Shown one piece after another: positions 9,641 through 17,397 of a stretch of DNA of 64,000 nt. Position 1 is the stretch's first letter. Each line of letters starts with the position of its first letter. The notes beneath the pieces are model-generated. The model was given only the letters and a program-made list of their open reading frames with translations, had not been told where the DNA came from and did no database searches. Origin of the DNA: Arcobacter ellisii (GTDB lineage Bacteria > Campylobacterota > Campylobacteria > Campylobacterales > Arcobacteraceae). The DNA is taken from contig NZ_CP032097.1 of the NCBI RefSeq assembly GCF_003544915.1, forward strand, positions 2,604,001 to 2,668,000. Direction: 5' to 3'. A program made the position numbers and the translations under genes.

Positions 9641-11212
9641 TTAAATTGTTTTTCGCCTTCTTGGTTTGAAATTTTTTTTACTTTCTGTTTCTTTTTTTTC
9701 TCCAAAAGGTTTTCTTTTTCTAAAAGTTTTTTCAGAGTTATCCTCCTCTACCAAATTCCCTTTTAAAGATTTTTCAATAAAACTATTAAAAGAATTTCTT
9801 AAAATATAAGCTTTATCGTGGTCAGGGAAAAGTTCAGGCATTTTATATGAAAGCCAAAGATACAAAGAGATTTTTTTAACTTCATCTTCTACCAAAAGTA
9901 AATCTTTTTGAGTGATTGCTTTTTTAGGCAAAGTAATAGATGGTTTATAATGACAAACTCTTTTTTTAATTACACTTGCAATATATGATTCATATGCTTG
10001 TAAAATAATTGTTGATTTTGTAGTAATTGGAGCTTGTGCAAGAAGATATTTATCTTCAAGTTTTAGATTAAATCGTGTATCAACTATCTTTGCTGCTTCA
10101 AGCATAGATGAAATATTCGCAGCTCTAAAAGGTCCTGAAAAATACATATTATCAGCAAAAAATTTTAATACTTTTGTTAAAGAGTTTGTTTTTATGTGAC
10201 TTGCTAAAGCTTCTAGTTGATTATTATTTATTTTTACTTTAAATGGTGGTTTTATAGTTCTAATAGGGGCTTCAAACTCTTGAGAAATATAAGCTAAAAC
10301 ATCTCTTCTTGTTGCACCTAAATAACCAGCTTCAAAATGTCCATATCTTCCTGCTCGACCTGCTATTTGAACTATTTCATTAACTGTTATCTTTCTTCTA
10401 CTTTTTCCATCAAATTTTTCATCTGTTGTAAATAAAATAGTTTTAATTGGAAGATTTAATCCCATAGCAATTGCATCTGTTGCTATTAAGATTTGACTTT
10501 TTTTCTCTCTAAATCTTTTTGCTTCATCTCGTCTTACTTCAGGAGATAAATTTCCATAAATAACAGAAACAGAGTATTTCTTTTGCAGTTTTTGTTTTAA
10601 TTTTAAAACATCACTTCTTGAAAATGCAATCAAGGCTGTTCCATCTTCAAGTTTTTCTAAAGGAGTCCATTTGGGTAAAACTTTTAACTCATTTTTTCTT
10701 TGATGTTTTATGATTTCTAACTCTTCACCCAAATAAGTTGCAATTCTTTTTATTGCATCAAGGGCGTTTACACTTCCTGTCATAATCACTTTTTTAGCAG
10801 GAACTCCAATAATCGCATTTACCCACGCCCAACCCCTATCAGCATCTTCTAACATTTGAACTTCATCAATAACAGCAACATCCACATCTAAATCAAAATC
10901 TAACATTTCAATAGTTGAACAAACATGTGCTGCTTCTTCATTTAGCATTTGTTCTTCACCAGTAATTAATGAAGCATTGATATTTGATTCTTTTAAATCC
11001 TCATATCCCTCAAGTGCCAAAAGTCGCAAAGGTGCTAAATAAAGTCCAGAATTTGCCTCTTTTAATTTTTGCATTGCATTATATGTTTTCCCACTATTTG
11101 TAGGTCCTACATAAAACTCTAGTTTTCGATTTAGACTTCTTGCTAATGGATATAAAGTTTTTAAATCACAGTTTAATAAGGTTTGTAGTTGTTCTTGCCA
11201 ATTTTCTTTCAT
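9641..11212 (-). CDS. SUV3-like ATP-dependent RNA helicase (SF2)
   Basis: This superfamily 2 helicase resembles mitochondrial SUV3, which unwinds RNA for degradation. Motif I is GPTNSGKTYNAM, motif II is VIDEVQM (DEVQ instead of DEAD), and motif VI is IVQIAGRAGRYG. Other marks are VIMTGSVNAL, the AFSRSDVLKLKQKL segment and ATDAIAMGLNLPIKTI. The last 45 residues are lysine and arginine rich (RKRKPFGEKKE, FKPRRRKTI), a likely RNA-binding tail. The frame extends upstream to 11290 but that would overlap trmA and gives a poor N terminus; ATG 11212 (MKENWQEQL) is preferred. A TATAAT on the minus strand lies only 6 bases before that ATG. It diverges from trmA. Confidence 0.88.
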   Translation of the reverse strand: MKENWQEQLQTLLNCDLKTLYPLARSLNRKLEFYVGPTNSGKTYNAMQKLKEANSGLYLAPLRLLALEGYEDLKESNINASLITGEEQMLNEEAAHVCSTIEMLDFDLDVDVAVIDEVQMLEDADRGWAWVNAIIGVPAKKVIMTGSVNALDAIKRIATYLGEELEIIKHQRKNELKVLPKWTPLEKLEDGTALIAFSRSDVLKLKQKLQKKYSVSVIYGNLSPEVRRDEAKRFREKKSQILIATDAIAMGLNLPIKTILFTTDEKFDGKSRRKITVNEIVQIAGRAGRYGHFEAGYLGATRRDVLAYISQEFEAPIRTIKPPFKVKINNNQLEALASHIKTNSLTKVLKFFADNMYFSGPFRAANISSMLEAAKIVDTRFNLKLEDKYLLAQAPITTKSTIILQAYESYIASVIKKRVCHYKPSITLPKKAITQKDLLLVEDEVKKISLYLWLSYKMPELFPDHDKAYILRNSFNSFIEKSLKGNLVEEDNSEKTFRKRKPFGEKKETESKKNFKPRRRKTI

Positions 11213-11218
11213 AGGCGT

Positions 11219-11224
11219 ATTATA
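11219..11224 (-). promoter_or_regulatory. Candidate -10 element for the SUV3-like helicase
   Basis: On the minus strand a perfect TATAAT ends 6 bases before the preferred ATG at 11212. If used, the transcript would begin at or next to the start codon, so the message would be leaderless. No Shine-Dalgarno sequence precedes this ATG. A second weaker candidate (TATTAT) lies about 10 bases further upstream. Confidence 0.4.
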
Positions 11225-11234
11225 TACAATAGAA

Positions 11235-11240
11235 TATAAT
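11235..11240 (+). promoter_or_regulatory. Candidate -10 element for trmA
   Basis: A perfect TATAAT lies 27 bases upstream of the trmA ATG in the 55-base divergent gap with the helicase gene. No clear -35 box is visible, as is usual in Campylobacterota promoters. GAAGGA follows as the trmA ribosome binding site. Confidence 0.55.
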
Positions 11241-11267
11241 ACAAGTTTAAATAACTGAAGGACATTA

Positions 11268-12392
11268 ATGAATTGTAAATATTTTGGCATTTGTGCATCT
11301 TGTACACTTTTTGATAAAACTTATGAAGAACAACTAAACTACAAAATTCAAAGGGAAAAAGAGAGATTTTCTAACTTTACAACAATGGAATTTGATATTA
11401 TCAAAAGTAGTGAGTCAAATTTTAGAAATCGTGCAGAGTTTAGAATTTGGTGGGAAAAAGATGCAGATGGAAATGAGATTTTATCTTATGCTATGAATGA
11501 CTTCAAAAAAAATATCTTAAAAATTGATTCATGTGAAATGGTAAGCCCTCATATAAAAGAGCTTATGCCAAAACTTATAACTAAGTTAGAAAGTGATTTA
11601 GAACTCTCTTATAAACTTTTTGCCGTTGAATTTTTGGGAAGTTCAACAAATGATATGTTGGTAACTTTGATTTATCATAAAAAACTTGAAGAGAGTTGGC
11701 TAACAAAAGCAAAAGAAATTGAACAAAAATTAAACATAAAAATCATAGGAAGAAGTAGAAAACAAAAAATTGTTTTAACAAATGATTATATAAATGAAAC
11801 TTTAAATATTGCTAATCAAGATTTCTTTTTTGCTTATGAAGAAAATGGTTTTACTCAACCAAATACAAAAGTAAATATTCAAATGATTCAATGGGTTTTA
11901 AATAACACTCAAGCTTCATCAAAAGATTTATGTGAGTTATATTGTGGTGGTGGAAATTTTACAATTCCTTTATCTACAAAATTTAGAAAAGTTTTAGCTA
12001 CAGAAATTTCAAAAACTTCTATAAAATCAGCTTTAAGAAACTGTAAGTTAAATGATATTTCAACTATTAGCTTCATTCGAATGAGTGCTGAAGAGTTTGT
12101 TCAAGGATTAAATAAAGTAAGAGCTTTTAATAGATTAAAAGATATAAATTTAGATGATTATGAATTTGACACTATTTTTATGGACCCACCACGTTCAGGT
12201 CTTGATGATACAACAAGAGCTTTAGCAAAAGATTTTCCTAACATTATCTATATTTCATGTAATCCAGAAACTTTACATAGAGACTTAGAAGAGTTAACAA
12301 AAACCCATGAAATCGTAAGATTTGCACTATTTGATCAATTTGCTTTTACAAATCATATTGAAAGTGGTGTAATTTTGAAAAAGATTAGATAA
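11268..12392 (+). CDS. trmA: tRNA (uracil-5-)-methyltransferase, with an extra cysteine cluster
   Basis: It methylates U54 of tRNA to ribothymidine using S-adenosylmethionine. The SAM motif is LCELYCGGGNFTIPL, the catalytic loop is MDPPRSGLDD, and the nucleophilic cysteine is in ISCNPETLHRDL (about C331). Segments such as FRNRAEFRIWWE, LIYHKKLEESW and FALFDQFAFTNHIESGV strongly resemble E. coli TrmA as I remember it. Unlike that protein, it carries C3, C9 and C12 (C-x5-C-x2-C) plus C89, the arrangement of the [4Fe-4S] site in the rRNA methylase RlmD. The length (374 aa) fits TrmA. It is monocistronic with its own terminator. Confidence 0.92.
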   Translation: MNCKYFGICASCTLFDKTYEEQLNYKIQREKERFSNFTTMEFDIIKSSESNFRNRAEFRIWWEKDADGNEILSYAMNDFKKNILKIDSCEMVSPHIKELMPKLITKLESDLELSYKLFAVEFLGSSTNDMLVTLIYHKKLEESWLTKAKEIEQKLNIKIIGRSRKQKIVLTNDYINETLNIANQDFFFAYEENGFTQPNTKVNIQMIQWVLNNTQASSKDLCELYCGGGNFTIPLSTKFRKVLATEISKTSIKSALRNCKLNDISTISFIRMSAEEFVQGLNKVRAFNRLKDINLDDYEFDTIFMDPPRSGLDDTTRALAKDFPNIIYISCNPETLHRDLEELTKTHEIVRFALFDQFAFTNHIESGVILKKIR

Positions 12393-12406
12393 TTTAATCT
12401 AATTTT
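12384..12406 (+). terminator. Weak AT-rich terminator after trmA
   Basis: ATTAGAT (12384-12390) and ATCTAAT (12397-12403) form a 7-bp stem with a 6-base loop that overlaps the trmA stop codon, followed by TTT. Confidence 0.5.
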
Positions 12407-12564
12407 AAGAAATGCAGTGTCATAATTTCAATATAAAGATTAGGGATCAATGGATTCCGAAGAGATGAAAAACTTTCCTCTCTATGCTTGGTGATACAAG
12501 AATGTTGTAGGCTGTGATTTAATTTCATTAGGTCACAATGTGTCATAATTAAAAAGGATTTATT
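12404..12564 (+). promoter_or_regulatory. Flagellin upstream region with candidate promoter and structured 5' leader
   Basis: The 160 bases before the flagellin gene are unusually GC-rich for a spacer here (37 G/C in 12441-12540). An extended -10-like TGTCATAAT lies at 12418-12426, which would give a leader of about 130 bases. Downstream are several possible RNA hairpins. The first pairs 12443-12448 with 12453-12458. The second pairs 12461-12470 with 12474-12483, with one mismatch. The third pairs 12487-12490 with 12497-12500, and the fourth pairs 12513-12518 with 12532-12537. GGA triplets, the core of CsrA sites, occur in the first hairpin and in the ribosome binding site AAGGA at 12554-12558. 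No convincing sigma-28 or sigma-54 promoter is seen. Confidence 0.5.
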
Positions 12565-13443
12565 ATGAGAATTAATACAAACGTTTCATCTTTAACAGCT
12601 CAAGAAGCTGCACAAAATACAACTAAAACTTTAACTAATTCGTTGGAAAAACTTTCTACTGGTCTTAGAATAAACAAAGCTTCTGATGATGCTTCTGGTC
12701 TTGCAATTGCAGATAAATTAAGAACTCAGGCAACATCAATTAATCAAGGTATTGCAAATGGTAACTCTGTTGTTTCTTTATTACAAATCGCTGATAAATC
12801 AATGGCTGAACAATCAAACATTTTAGATACAATAAAGGCTAAATTAATTCAAGCAAATACAGATACTACTTCTAATGATGGTAAATTATCTATTGCAAAG
12901 GATGTTAATAAACTTTTAGATCAGTTAAATAATATTGCTAAACAAACAAATTATAATGGAACAAGTTTGCTACAAGCAGGTAGGGGAAGTGCTCAAGGGC
13001 AAAAAGGATTATCTTTCCAAGTTGGTGAAGATAGACAAGATTTAATTAAAACTAAAACTATTCAAGCTAATACAACAGGTCTTAAATTAACTACACTTAA
13101 AACAAAGGTTAGTGCTGCAGCCGCTACAACTGCAGGGGCGATTAAAACTAATTTTGGAAAAACTATTATCTCAGCTACACAAAAATCAGTTGATGATGCC
13201 ATCTCAAAATTAAATGGTTATAGAGGAGATATTGGTTCTACCCAAAATCAAGTTGAATCTGCTGTTAGAAACTTGATGACTCAGTCTACTAACGTAAAGG
13301 CGGCAGAGTCTATTATTAGAGATGTTGATTATGCACAAGAATCTGCAAACTTCAACAAACAAAACATTATTTCTCAAGCTGGTTCTTATGCAATCAGCCA
13401 AGCAAATGCTGTACAGCAAAATGTATTGAGATTATTACAATAA
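12565..13443 (+). CDS. fla: Flagellin (short type)
   Basis: This is the structural subunit of the flagellar filament, exported by the flagellar type III system. The conserved N-terminal D0/D1 region (MRINTNVSSLTAQEAAQ, LSTGLRINKASDDASGLAIA) and C-terminal D1/D0 region (AAESIIRDVDYAQESANFNK, ending QQNVLRLLQ) are complete. At 292 residues the protein has almost no D2/D3 domain; the central stretch (about 170-205) is short and rich in Ala, Thr and Ser. The segment at the usual TLR5-recognition site reads LDTIKAKLIQA, not the L-R-E-L-A type of enterobacteria. It is flanked downstream by a convergent Maf-type glycosylation gene, so it is likely glycosylated. It is the only flagellin in the window. 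Confidence 0.96.
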   Translation: MRINTNVSSLTAQEAAQNTTKTLTNSLEKLSTGLRINKASDDASGLAIADKLRTQATSINQGIANGNSVVSLLQIADKSMAEQSNILDTIKAKLIQANTDTTSNDGKLSIAKDVNKLLDQLNNIAKQTNYNGTSLLQAGRGSAQGQKGLSFQVGEDRQDLIKTKTIQANTTGLKLTTLKTKVSAAAATTAGAIKTNFGKTIISATQKSVDDAISKLNGYRGDIGSTQNQVESAVRNLMTQSTNVKAAESIIRDVDYAQESANFNKQNIISQAGSYAISQANAVQQNVLRLLQ

Positions 13444-13452
13444 CGTTGAAGA

Positions 13453-13482
13453 ATATAAAGAGGGATTAGACCCTCTTTATAT
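13453..13482 (+). terminator. Bidirectional terminator between the flagellin and Maf genes
   Basis: A perfect 12-bp inverted repeat, ATATAAAGAGGG and CCCTCTTTATAT with a 6-base loop, sits 9 bases after the flagellin stop. It covers the stop codon of the convergent Maf gene (13477-13479). It can fold on both strands. Confidence 0.8.
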
Positions 13483-15507
13483 AACTCTTTGTAGACATTT
13501 TATATAATCGTCAATTATTTCTTCAATTTGTTTTGTAAAAATTTCTTTTATCTTTTTCACTTTATTCTTTTCATTTTTAACTCTTAGATTATTAAAATGA
13601 TAAGATAAAAATGGTATTACCATTTGATAATAATTTGCAAATATTTGAAATAAAATTGGTGCATTATTTTGGGAAATTTTAGATGGTATTAGAAATACTT
13701 TTTCATAAAATTCTTCATAAAATTCAATTTTATCGTTCTTTAATTCCATCAAAATACTTTTAATATCATTTCTTAAAAAATCTATTTGTTTACTAAAATA
13801 CTCTTTTGATTCTAAAGATAATTCTTTAAATGAATTTTCTGTCAAAAAAGAAATATACTCATCTCTTTTTAACTTTAATTTAGTAAATTCCTTAATATTT
13901 AAGTCATTTATTTTTTTTGGTATTGTTCCTTCAAAATATGAACCATGAGAAGATAAATTATAAATTTCTAAATTATCCTCTTTTTTTGCAATCTTAATTT
14001 CAGTACTCTTAATTGAACTATAAAATAAAGACGTAGTAAAAACTTCCTCTTTCATATTACCTTTTACTTTAATCAAACTTTCATCAAGACTAAATGTTTC
14101 TCTACTCTCTTCTTTATTCAAATCAATTACTTGTATAATAGAATTTGATGCTTTAGAATGAGACTCACCAGTAATTTGATTCAAAGCTAAATCTAATCCT
14201 ATTAAATATATCTTTTTAGGATTCATATTCATCAAAATTGCTAAAGTAATTTCACCTACACTATATCCATCATAAACAATGTTATTAATCTCAAATGGTG
14301 TAAATATTTCAAATAAAAATAATTTTTCCTGATTAAATTTCTTTAATATTTTTTCATTAGTCATTACTGAAGCAAGAATTATTGTTTTTTTGTTTATTTT
14401 AGAAACACTTTCATCATCAAATTGTAATTTCTCTAAAATATCACTCTCATCAATAGTAGAAATTAAATCAATCTTTATATCATTTGATAACAATTTTTTA
14501 TATGCTGCACCTATTGTTACTATAAAAAATTTATCTTGATTTCTTTTAATCCAATCAAGATTTTCATCTAACGATGGACCTGCTGCAAGATATAAAATTG
14601 GGATATCTTTAAATATTTCTTTATTTTTATTTATTTTATTTAAATGTAATATTTTATAATCATTACTTAAAATCTTTGTTGTTCTATTAACATGAATATA
14701 TAGCATTCTTATATAATCATATGCCGTAGGTCTAACTGAATGCAAAGAACTCAATAAAATATCTATATAACGATCAATATTAAATCCTGTAGATGAAATT
14801 TTAATTAAATAATTTTCTAAATTCTCTAGATTAATAAATTTTAGTATCTTATTTTCCTCTATCAAAGAATTATCCATAATAGAAAAAATCACTCCTTTAT
14901 TTGCAAGTATTGTATAATCTACAGTAAATAAAGACAATCTAAATATTTCAAGATTTCTTTCTAATACTAAGTACATCTCTGCATCAATTTTTTCTGCTAT
15001 TCTAGGTATATGTCTCCCCAACAAAGTACCAAGGAATACAAATTTTTTTATTTTCTTTAACTTTCTTTTCTTTTTATCAAGAAAATCATTTAATACATTT
15101 GAATATTCCCACATCTTATTTTTAGTTGTCAAAATAGAATCACTTCCCTTTTCATGATTAAATTTATCTAAATCTAATTTTGTTTGTTCTCTAAAAAGAA
15201 AATATTCAGGTAAATCAAAAATAGAATACTTTTCATCAAATTGTACTTTTCTTACTAAATCATCATTTACTTTCTTTGGTTTTTTATTATATAAATATTT
15301 ATCATTTACAATATCATATATATCAAAATCTCCACTTTTCATAATAAACTCTAATGCATATTTCTCTTTATAGGTACCATTTTCTATCATTTTTGATAGT
15401 TCATTTACTTTAAGATAAAGCTCTTTATCATATTCACTTAAAAAGACAAGATTTGCTAAGAAAGTTGTTGTAAGTGCATTTTGTAACTCTATTTGTGCTT
15501 CTGTCAT
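13477..15507 (-). CDS. Maf-type motility accessory factor (DUF115), flagellin glycosylation
   Basis: This belongs to the MAF_flag10/DUF115 family (related to 6-hydroxymethylpterin pyrophosphokinase MptE). Members in Campylobacter, Aeromonas and Clostridium are needed for, or carry out, transfer of nonulosonic acids to flagellin. The core signature is ILYLAAGPSLDENL at about residues 305-318, followed by FFIVTIGAAYKKL and KIDLISTIDESD, then IYLIGLDLAL and GESHSKAS. Length is 676 aa, normal for the family. The C terminus is helical and Lys/Asn rich. It ends against the flagellin gene and overlaps the fkbM-like gene (ATGA). Base composition is very AT-rich, as in its two upstream neighbours. Assignment to the family is firm; the exact sugar donor is inference. 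Confidence 0.88.
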   Translation of the reverse strand: MTEAQIELQNALTTTFLANLVFLSEYDKELYLKVNELSKMIENGTYKEKYALEFIMKSGDFDIYDIVNDKYLYNKKPKKVNDDLVRKVQFDEKYSIFDLPEYFLFREQTKLDLDKFNHEKGSDSILTTKNKMWEYSNVLNDFLDKKKRKLKKIKKFVFLGTLLGRHIPRIAEKIDAEMYLVLERNLEIFRLSLFTVDYTILANKGVIFSIMDNSLIEENKILKFINLENLENYLIKISSTGFNIDRYIDILLSSLHSVRPTAYDYIRMLYIHVNRTTKILSNDYKILHLNKINKNKEIFKDIPILYLAAGPSLDENLDWIKRNQDKFFIVTIGAAYKKLLSNDIKIDLISTIDESDILEKLQFDDESVSKINKKTIILASVMTNEKILKKFNQEKLFLFEIFTPFEINNIVYDGYSVGEITLAILMNMNPKKIYLIGLDLALNQITGESHSKASNSIIQVIDLNKEESRETFSLDESLIKVKGNMKEEVFTTSLFYSSIKSTEIKIAKKEDNLEIYNLSSHGSYFEGTIPKKINDLNIKEFTKLKLKRDEYISFLTENSFKELSLESKEYFSKQIDFLRNDIKSILMELKNDKIEFYEEFYEKVFLIPSKISQNNAPILFQIFANYYQMVIPFLSYHFNNLRVKNEKNKVKKIKEIFTKQIEEIIDDYIKCLQRVI

Positions 15508-16604
15508 AATTTTTCCTTATATTTTTTTGGAATAGCATATAAAACTGTATCCTTTAATGCTCCAGAATACAATCTAATATTAAAATCATAATCATCAAGC
15601 TCACTCATTAAATAAAATGGAATATTAAAAAAATCTTCCAATGAGTGATAAATTGATATTGCAAGATTAGGTCTATATTTTTTAATAGAATCTATTGCTC
15701 CAAGCAATACATTTAATTCAGCTCCTTCCACATCTAACTTTAAGAAATCAAATTTATCTAAATTATTTCTTTTAATAAAATAATCTACAGTTAAAGATTT
15801 TACTAAAATACAATCTTCAAAAGATAAATTTTCACTATAATTCTCAGATACATATGAACCAGCACCATTATTTATAAAATATAAATCTTTATTTTCACTC
15901 CAAAGTGCTTCTTTTATTATTTCTATTCTATCATTACAAAATAACTCATTCTTTTCATTGCTTATTAATGGATCAAATGCATATAATTTTCCATCACTAC
16001 CTAAATAATCAGCTATTTTTAAAGATGTAATACCATCAAAAACACCACCTTCTATAACAATATCACTTTTATTAATTTTAATACAATCTAAATATTGTTC
16101 ATTTCCATACAAATAATAATTTTCAAAAAGAAGAAGATTATCCATATTATTTTTAAGTGCGTTAATTGTTGAATTCCAAATCTCACGATCTATTTCATCT
16201 TGTAAATGTTCATTTATAAATTTTATTTTATCTTTAAATAATATATAATTTTCTTGATTTAAGTAATACATAGAATCTAATATAATCATATTTATAAAAT
16301 AATTATTAAAATTCATATTCTTCAATAAATTAACTATCTCATCAATCCATTCCTCATAATAAGTACAAATTACAATTGTTTTATTAAAATCTTTAAAATC
16401 TTTAATATTGTAAATTTTTATATCATCAGATATACTTGTTTCTTTATATGAATCTACAAATCCTAGTATTTTTAAATCAATATTGTTTTTTTCAATTAAA
16501 TCTTTCAACTTTCTAGAGCTGACTCCTGTACCATAGATATATATTTCTTTTAATTTTATTAAATCATTTATATTTAATATATATCTATCTTTTGAATATT
16601 TCAT
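15504..16604 (-). CDS. FkbM-family methyltransferase with N-terminal Rossmann-like domain
   Basis: This is a SAM-dependent methyltransferase of the FkbM family, which usually O-methylates sugars or sugar-like hydroxyls. The C-terminal half has IVIEGGVFDGITSLKIADYL (SAM motif), LYAFDPL, and FDFLKLDVEGAELNVLLGA, the family hallmark. Residues about 15-100 form a separate domain beginning IYIYGTGVSSRKLKDLIE and LKILGFVDSYKE, which resembles the N-terminal nucleotide-fold domain of NeuD/PglD proteins. I chose ATG 16604 because GAGG lies 6 bases upstream; ATG 16616 is possible. It overlaps the SDR gene by 20 bases. It may methylate a sugar made by this island (inference). Confidence 0.82.
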   Translation of the reverse strand: MKYSKDRYILNINDLIKLKEIYIYGTGVSSRKLKDLIEKNNIDLKILGFVDSYKETSISDDIKIYNIKDFKDFNKTIVICTYYEEWIDEIVNLLKNMNFNNYFINMIILDSMYYLNQENYILFKDKIKFINEHLQDEIDREIWNSTINALKNNMDNLLLFENYYLYGNEQYLDCIKINKSDIVIEGGVFDGITSLKIADYLGSDGKLYAFDPLISNEKNELFCNDRIEIIKEALWSENKDLYFINNGAGSYVSENYSENLSFEDCILVKSLTVDYFIKRNNLDKFDFLKLDVEGAELNVLLGAIDSIKKYRPNLAISIYHSLEDFFNIPFYLMSELDDYDFNIRLYSGALKDTVLYAIPKKYKEKL

Positions 16605-17397
16605 TTCTAACCTCATCTATTTCTTTTTTTATACCATCAACTAAACCAATTTTTTGTTCCCATTCTAATCTTTTTAATATTGTATTATTAAAAGTAATTG
16701 GTTTAAATTCATTTTTATCAATAATAATTCTATCAAAATTCAAAGTACTTTTAGAGGCTATTAATTTTTTTATTAAATTAGCCAATTTTTTTATTGATAT
16801 ATAATCATCCGAAGCAATGTCAATAGTTGAATTATAATTTAATTGATTAATATTTTCTATACATCTAATAATTGCCGAAACCGCATCATCAATATAAATA
16901 AAATTTCTAATTTGTTCACCAGAAGATAAGTCAATATCTTGATTCTTTATCATTTTTTTTATTAAGTAAGATGTTATATTTTCTGAAGGATAATAGCCAT
17001 AAATATGCTCAATTCTTAAATTTATTGACTTACATTTCTTAATTTTTAATAAATCCTTAAAAACTTTTTTTGAATGGGAATAAGAATTATATCTATATTC
17101 ATAAGCTGTTGTATCAATATTTATGATTAATAAATTAGAATTTAGTTTTTCTATTATTCTTAATGGATATATTATATTAGAATAATAAATTTCACTATCA
17201 AGTCCTTTTTTCAAAGTGCTTATATTTATTAAGATATCAATATCTATCGAATTAATTGAATAATATTTACCACTTTTATCAAAAATATCTTCTATATTAT
17301 GTTTTTTTAAAAAAGTATTATAATTCTTTTTTGATTCTAACGCGGAAATAAGTCTCTTTGCAAATATAGAACTTGTACCAACGATTAATATATTCAT
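16585..17397 (-). CDS. NAD-dependent epimerase/dehydratase (SDR) family protein
   Basis: This extended short-chain dehydrogenase-like protein has about 270 residues. It begins MNILIVGTSSIFAKRL, where the glycine-rich G-x-x-G-x-x-G is degenerate (only the first Gly is in place). The catalytic tyrosine-lysine pair is in YSHSKKVFK, preceded by the IINIDTTAYEY strand, and a substrate-binding segment IRNFIYIDDAVSAIIRCI is intact. It starts at ATG 17397, overlapping the rfbG stop by four bases (ATGA), with GGA five bases upstream. Following rfbF and rfbG, it most likely reduces CDP-4-keto-6-deoxyglucose to a CDP-6-deoxyhexose, as abequose and paratose synthases do for their own substrates (inference). 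Cofactor preference is unclear because of the altered glycine motif. Confidence 0.75.
   Translation of the reverse strand: MNILIVGTSSIFAKRLISALESKKNYNTFLKKHNIEDIFDKSGKYYSINSIDIDILINISTLKKGLDSEIYYSNIIYPLRIIEKLNSNLLIINIDTTAYEYRYNSYSHSKKVFKDLLKIKKCKSINLRIEHIYGYYPSENITSYLIKKMIKNQDIDLSSGEQIRNFIYIDDAVSAIIRCIENINQLNYNSTIDIASDDYISIKKLANLIKKLIASKSTLNFDRIIIDKNEFKPITFNNTILKRLEWEQKIGLVDGIKKEIDEVRNEIFKR

Noticed and set aside
9641-11290. Longer helicase frame starting at 11290
   Set aside because: The extra 26 residues overlap the divergent trmA start and would include its promoter region; MKENW at 11212 is a more sensible N terminus.
12434-12463. Possible sigma-28 promoter (TAAAG and CCGAAGA) before flagellin
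   Set aside because: The spacing between the two blocks is about 3 bases too long and the -10 match to GCCGATAA is poor.
12513-12537. TGTGA...TCACA as a CRP-type operator
   Set aside because: The 15-base gap between half-sites is too long for a CRP site (usually 6), so an RNA hairpin is the better reading.
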